Part shown: piece by piece, positions 60,830 to 64,000 of the stretch | Layout: each line of letters starts with the position of its first letter | Numbering within the stretch: the first letter of the stretch is position 1 | Assembly: GCF_000145035.1 (NCBI RefSeq) | Contig: NC_014387.1 | Span: forward strand, 2,346,001 to 2,410,000 | Length of the DNA: 64,000 nt | From: Butyrivibrio proteoclasticus B316 | GTDB lineage: Bacteria > Bacillota > Clostridia > Lachnospirales > Lachnospiraceae | Direction of reading: 5' to 3' | Notes under the pieces: generated by a model | The model's input: the letters and a program-made list of their open reading frames with translations, nothing else | The model's database searches: none | Told to the model about the DNA's origin: nothing | Program-made: the position numbers and the translations under genes

Positions 60830-61789
60830 TTATTTTTCTTTTACGATAGGCTCAATCTGGGAGACAAGATTGTCTATGCTCTCGAAGACACTACTCTTGG
60901 TTGTGCCCATGGCATTGACTTTGTCGAGCTGAACAACCAGATCATCGAACTTTCTGTTGATGTCATCAAATCTGCCGCCGATTTTCTTAAGCTCATCTGA
61001 TGCTACATCTGCAGTGTCTGCAATTTCCTGCTGAACTGCATTGGCACCGTTTGTGCTCTCGATGATCTCATCAAAGGTTGCATGCGTCTCTTCAACTTCC
61101 TGAAGACTCTTGTCCATTGCTGCTATTGAGTTTTCCATGCTGGCTGAGAGTTTCTCGCTTTCTGCACCGGCATTTGCAATTGAGGCATTAACCTGGTCTA
61201 TCATAGTCTTGATCTCATCAGCAAGCTCTCTTACCTCAGTAGCAACTACGGCAAAGCCCTTTCCTGCTGCTCCTGCTCTTGCTGCCTCAATGGAAGCATT
61301 GAGAGCAAGAAGGTTTGTCTGTGATGCAATGCTGATGATCTTTTTCATGTAATCAGAAATCTGATCAACAGATTCCTTGAAGGTTTCAAAGCCCTGAGCC
61401 ATCTCATCAAAGCTTGCTCTTACTTCATTTGAGCTGTTCTTAAGTTCATCTACCTTATCCTGAGCGTTATGAACACTGTTAAGGATATTGAGCTTAACAT
61501 CCTCAAACTTGGATGCGCTCTGATTAACTGCATCAAACATCTCATTGAAGTTTTCCATGTCATTTCTAAGCTGTGTATTGCTATCAATAACATCATTTAC
61601 AGCTTCGCCCATGTCATGGATTTCAGTGAGGGATGCAACCTCATTGTTTACCAGTTTTTTCTGGCAGTCCTTGATAGAGTCTGCGATGTAAACAAGTGAT
61701 CTGGAACGCTCCTCGAAGTCGTTTATGGGATTCTTCTGAACTACTACAGGCTCGTCCGTATTCTTTTTACCAAACATATTCTCAAACAT
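60830..61789 (-). CDS. soluble methyl-accepting chemotaxis-type signalling protein
   Basis: I start it at ATG 61789 ([17 protein letters not shown]), since GAGGAG lies six bases upstream; the in-frame TTG at 61810 has none. 319 residues, no membrane segment. After an N-terminal helical region, the signalling hairpin tip is [20 protein letters not shown] then [20 protein letters not shown], the canonical CheA/CheW contact. The upstream FIST-domain gene ends 14 bases before this start, with the same GAGGAG bridging the two. The pair likely works as a cytoplasmic receptor: FIST senses a ligand and the MCP signals. Confidence 0.9.
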   Translation of the reverse strand: MFENMFGKKNTDEPVVVQKNPINDFEERSRSLVYIADSIKDCQKKLVNNEVASLTEIHDMGEAVNDVIDSNTQLRNDMENFNEMFDAVNQSASKFEDVKLNILNSVHNAQDKVDELKNSSNEVRASFDEMAQGFETFKESVDQISDYMKKIISIASQTNLLALNASIEAARAGAAGKGFAVVATEVRELADEIKTMIDQVNASIANAGAESEKLSASMENSIAAMDKSLQEVEETHATFDEIIESTNGANAVQQEIADTADVASDELKKIGGRFDDINRKFDDLVVQLDKVNAMGTTKSSVFESIDNLVSQIEPIVKEK

Positions 61790-61802
61790 TTCTATCTCCT
61801 CA

Positions 61803-62858
61803 TCATTCAAATACTACACATGTCATTGTCTGGTTAACAAACTGCGTATTGAAATGTTCTCCAAAACCAACAAGTCCGCAGCTGGTTCCAAGGGTTCCTA
61901 TCTTACTAAGATATGAGCCAAGCTCACTTCTTTCTTTTAATACCAAATATCTGAATATGCAGTTAACTGAGTAAATAGCTGAAATATGTGAAAAATCATT
62001 TTTAATCTTGTTTACTGTAGACTGGGCTATTTCCATAGGATCTCTCATTTCAAGAAGTGTCAGGATATCCGAGTCGTTGATCTGTCTATACAGGATAAGA
62101 CCATTTCCTGAAACGTCCTTAAGTGAAACAATACAGACATCATCACCCATCATCTTGCCAAACGGATTCTGGAAAGTCTGATCTACGATCTTACTCTCTG
62201 AAGCCCCTGTAAGTTCCATATAAACCTGCTTGGCAGGGCGTCCGTTAAGCTCTCCCAGATAATATTTGGACTTATCTGTCTTGGAGGCAATAAGCTGTTT
62301 ATTGTCCTTAGGAACATAGATATTCTCTTTGTAAGTTTTAACTCTGCCACCCTCATTTTTGATGATGGCAAATACCATGGCATCTTCGTAAACTGTTCCA
62401 TTTACTGCAACCTTACCAGCATCACCGGTTGCGCCCATAACCTGAAGGTTGTACTTTTTAACAAGGCCGCTTAAGGTTGTGAGAACTGCAGCGTCGTTAC
62501 CTGTACAGAAGTCGATGATAGCTGTATTCTCTTTGCCCGGTTTAACGGACTCTATTGCTTTTTCTATTCTCGTAATGTACCTGGCCGGAGATACAGAAAC
62601 CTTCTCCAATACTCCTGTGGCAACGTGTGCTCCATCCTTAAAGGCCATAACAGAAACACCATTTTCAAGGATGGCTGTGTCATAACCCATGGCAATGCAG
62701 CTGATACTAGGTACGCCGGGATATAACTTTTCAAGTTCCTTAACATTTTCCTCAAATCTGTCTGCAGAACTGGTCATAATAATAAGCTTAGCTGTTCCAA
62801 GACCCTTAACAGCATCTGCTACCTTTCCTGAAGCGCTTTTACCATAAAAGATATTCAT
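61803..62858 (-). CDS. FIST-domain sensory protein
   Basis: A 351-residue protein with FIST_N and FIST_C domains. [60 protein letters not shown] and [15 protein letters not shown] fit the N domain. [37 protein letters not shown] and [19 protein letters not shown] fit the C domain, the last being the GCFGFGE.. type end. FIST proteins bind small ligands such as amino acids and feed signalling proteins. It has no transmembrane helix. The chemoreceptor-like gene follows directly. GGAG precedes the ATG. Confidence 0.85.
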   Translation of the reverse strand: MNIFYGKSASGKVADAVKGLGTAKLIIMTSSADRFEENVKELEKLYPGVPSISCIAMGYDTAILENGVSVMAFKDGAHVATGVLEKVSVSPARYITRIEKAIESVKPGKENTAIIDFCTGNDAAVLTTLSGLVKKYNLQVMGATGDAGKVAVNGTVYEDAMVFAIIKNEGGRVKTYKENIYVPKDNKQLIASKTDKSKYYLGELNGRPAKQVYMELTGASESKIVDQTFQNPFGKMMGDDVCIVSLKDVSGNGLILYRQINDSDILTLLEMRDPMEIAQSTVNKIKNDFSHISAIYSVNCIFRYLVLKERSELGSYLSKIGTLGTSCGLVGFGEHFNTQFVNQTMTCVVFE

Positions 62859-62881
62859 AGTTTTCTGTTCTCCTGTTTATT

Positions 62882-62925
62882 AAAAAAAATAATAGAGTGC
62901 CACACAATAAATTGTAACACTCTAT
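62882..62925 (-). terminator. terminator of the enoate reductase-like gene
   Basis: ATAGAGTG and CACTCTAT outer arms, ACAAT/ATTGT inner arms, then TATTTTTTTT on the minus strand. It isolates the FIST gene from the flavoenzyme gene. Confidence 0.8.
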
Positions 62926-62987
62926 CGATAAGAAATTCTCTATATTAAGTATTAATAATTATTAAATTTAGATAAAACTTTTGACGG

Positions 62988-64000
62988 TTAAATACGCATA
63001 GCAACTTCATAGGCCCGCCATATTACACTTCGAAGATTTCCAACCTGCTTGCAGTCCCCAATGTAATCCATGTTACTTTCTCTCTCATTTTCCTTAACAA
63101 CAGGATTGGGAATATATCCGGCACTGGAAATGACACTGTCACAGTCTATTGTAAATTCCTTGCCGTTTTTGTCTGCACATACTATGCAGTCTTCCCAAAC
63201 CTCCTTGAGAGTAGTTTCAAGATATACAGGAACTCTGTACAGATCAAACCATTCCCTAAGGTATGAGCTGTTTGCAAGACATACACCCTTCTGAGAGATG
63301 ATGTCATCCTTCATTTCAACTATCACAGGTGACTTGCCCTGAAGTGCAAGCTCATAAGCTATTTCGCACCCTGTAAGGCCGCCGCCAATAACCGCAACCT
63401 TATCGCCAACTTCCCTGCCGCGCAGGTATTCGCAGGCTTCTATCATAAGCTCATGTCCGGGTACAGACTTTAATATCCTTGGAACTGCACCTGTCGCGAT
63501 TATTATGTCATGCTTGCCAAACTCTTTGACGCTTGTTATCTCTGTATTAAAGTGAATTTCTATTCCCAGGACATCCATCTGTCTGATGTACCATTTGAGA
63601 AGGTCCCTGAGCTTTCCCTTATAGGATTCAGCGCTTGCAGCAATAAAGGTTCCGCCAAGTTCATCAGTTTTTTCATAGATAACAGGTTCATGTCCACGCA
63701 GCTTTAGTACTCTGGCAGCCTCCATACCACCGATACCGCCGCCTATAATGATGACCTTCTTGGGGTGCCCTGTCTTTTTGATATGATGTTTGTCCTTCTG
63801 CATCGTTTCGGCGTTAACTGCACATCTGGCCAGGTGAAGACTGTCAGACAGGTCCTGATCATTAGGAACTCCTTTGTAATGGCACATGTTAAAGCAACCA
63901 TTATGGCACAGGATACAAGGTCTAATGTCCTCTTGCCTATCTTCCATGAGCTTGGTGAGCCACTCAGTATCAGCAAGGAACTGTCTTGCAAAGCCGGCTC
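62988..64000 (-). CDS. enoate/2,4-dienoyl-CoA reductase-like flavoenzyme, 5' part outside window
   Basis: The frame is open to the right edge. It begins AGFARQFLADTEWLTKLMED, the end of an old-yellow-enzyme TIM barrel. A 4Fe-4S cluster segment follows, RPCILCHNGCFNMCHY with a later RCAVNAE. Then comes an FAD/NAD-binding module: KKVIIIGGGIGGMEAARVLK, DIIIATGAVPRILKSVPGHE and DKVAVIGGGLTGCEIAYELA. This three-part layout is that of 2-enoate reductase, dienoyl-CoA reductase and trimethylamine dehydrogenase relatives, which reduce alpha,beta-unsaturated carbonyls under anaerobic conditions. About half of the protein is missing from the window. Confidence 0.9.
   Translation of the reverse strand, partial: AGFARQFLADTEWLTKLMEDRQEDIRPCILCHNGCFNMCHYKGVPNDQDLSDSLHLARCAVNAETMQKDKHHIKKTGHPKKVIIIGGGIGGMEAARVLKLRGHEPVIYEKTDELGGTFIAASAESYKGKLRDLLKWYIRQMDVLGIEIHFNTEITSVKEFGKHDIIIATGAVPRILKSVPGHELMIEACEYLRGREVGDKVAVIGGGLTGCEIAYELALQGKSPVIVEMKDDIISQKGVCLANSSYLREWFDLYRVPVYLETTLKEVWEDCIVCADKNGKEFTIDCDSVISSAGYIPNPVVKENERESNMDYIGDCKQVGNLRSVIWRAYEVAMRI

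Noticed and set aside
1..64000. tRNA or rRNA genes
   Set aside because: I looked through the intergenic stretches for T-loop (GGTTCGA) and cloverleaf patterns and saw none; a tRNAscan run would settle it.

Overview
The window looks like a low-GC Firmicutes chromosome, most probably a Lachnospiraceae of the Butyrivibrio/Pseudobutyrivibrio kind. Strong GGAGG ribosome binding sites, intrinsic terminators, lipobox lipoproteins, TTGNNN/TATAAT promoters, a Gram-positive type LexA box, fructan/glycan enzymes and many cyclic-di-GMP genes support this. No rRNA, tRNA or CRISPR array was seen. The organism is an inference from gene content; no marker gene is present.

Region 1 (1-24.6 kb) is an accessory-looking belt, almost all on the minus strand. 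It starts with a truncated dinD behind a LexA box. Small stand-alone genes follow: GNAT acetyltransferases, a nucleoside deaminase, a flavin reductase, Nudix hydrolases, a GNAT-Nudix fusion, a histidine phosphatase, a P-loop kinase, an HD hydrolase, a CPBP protease, DUF4256, a nucleoside phosphorylase, a YbaK deacylase, ThpR, YaaA and Bcp. Embedded in it are a two-gene ATPase/TOPRIM module that resembles anti-phage systems (5152-7069), a probable type I toxin-antitoxin locus (13718-14090) and gene remnants (hsdM, nitroreductase and others). There is also a 672-bp duplication of bcp with the start of yaaA. Three unusual intergenic arrays of short dyads lie here: one with an exact 54-bp period at 10.3 kb, and a homologous pair flanking uraA-mutT at 20.4 and 23.1 kb.

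Region 2 (24.6-32.6 kb) is a fructan-type locus: a 1687-residue lipoprotein built of nine repeats, a GH32 lipoprotein, and a divergent LacI regulator with repeated operator-like sites between them.

Region 3 (32.7-38.6 kb) is a purine-nucleoside salvage operon (BMP lipoprotein, ABC ATPase, two permeases, xpt). It is led by a guanine-class riboswitch and terminator.

Region 4 (38.6-54.8 kb) is a signalling cluster: an EAL protein divergent from a Cache-HAMP-GGDEF cyclase, an HD-GYP response regulator, a solute-binding lipoprotein translationally coupled to a hybrid histidine kinase, a second GGDEF protein, and a chemoreceptor under a c-di-GMP-I riboswitch. A second EAL protein (15.9 kb) is a paralogue of the first. 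An IS1182-type transposase scrap and a 186-bp giant hairpin interrupt this region.

Region 5 (54.8-64 kb) holds an SNF-family symporter, a MEMO-AMMECR1 fusion, a WYL regulator, a GH31 glycosidase, a FIST-domain sensor paired with a soluble chemoreceptor, and the C-terminal part of an enoate-reductase-like flavoenzyme cut by the window edge.
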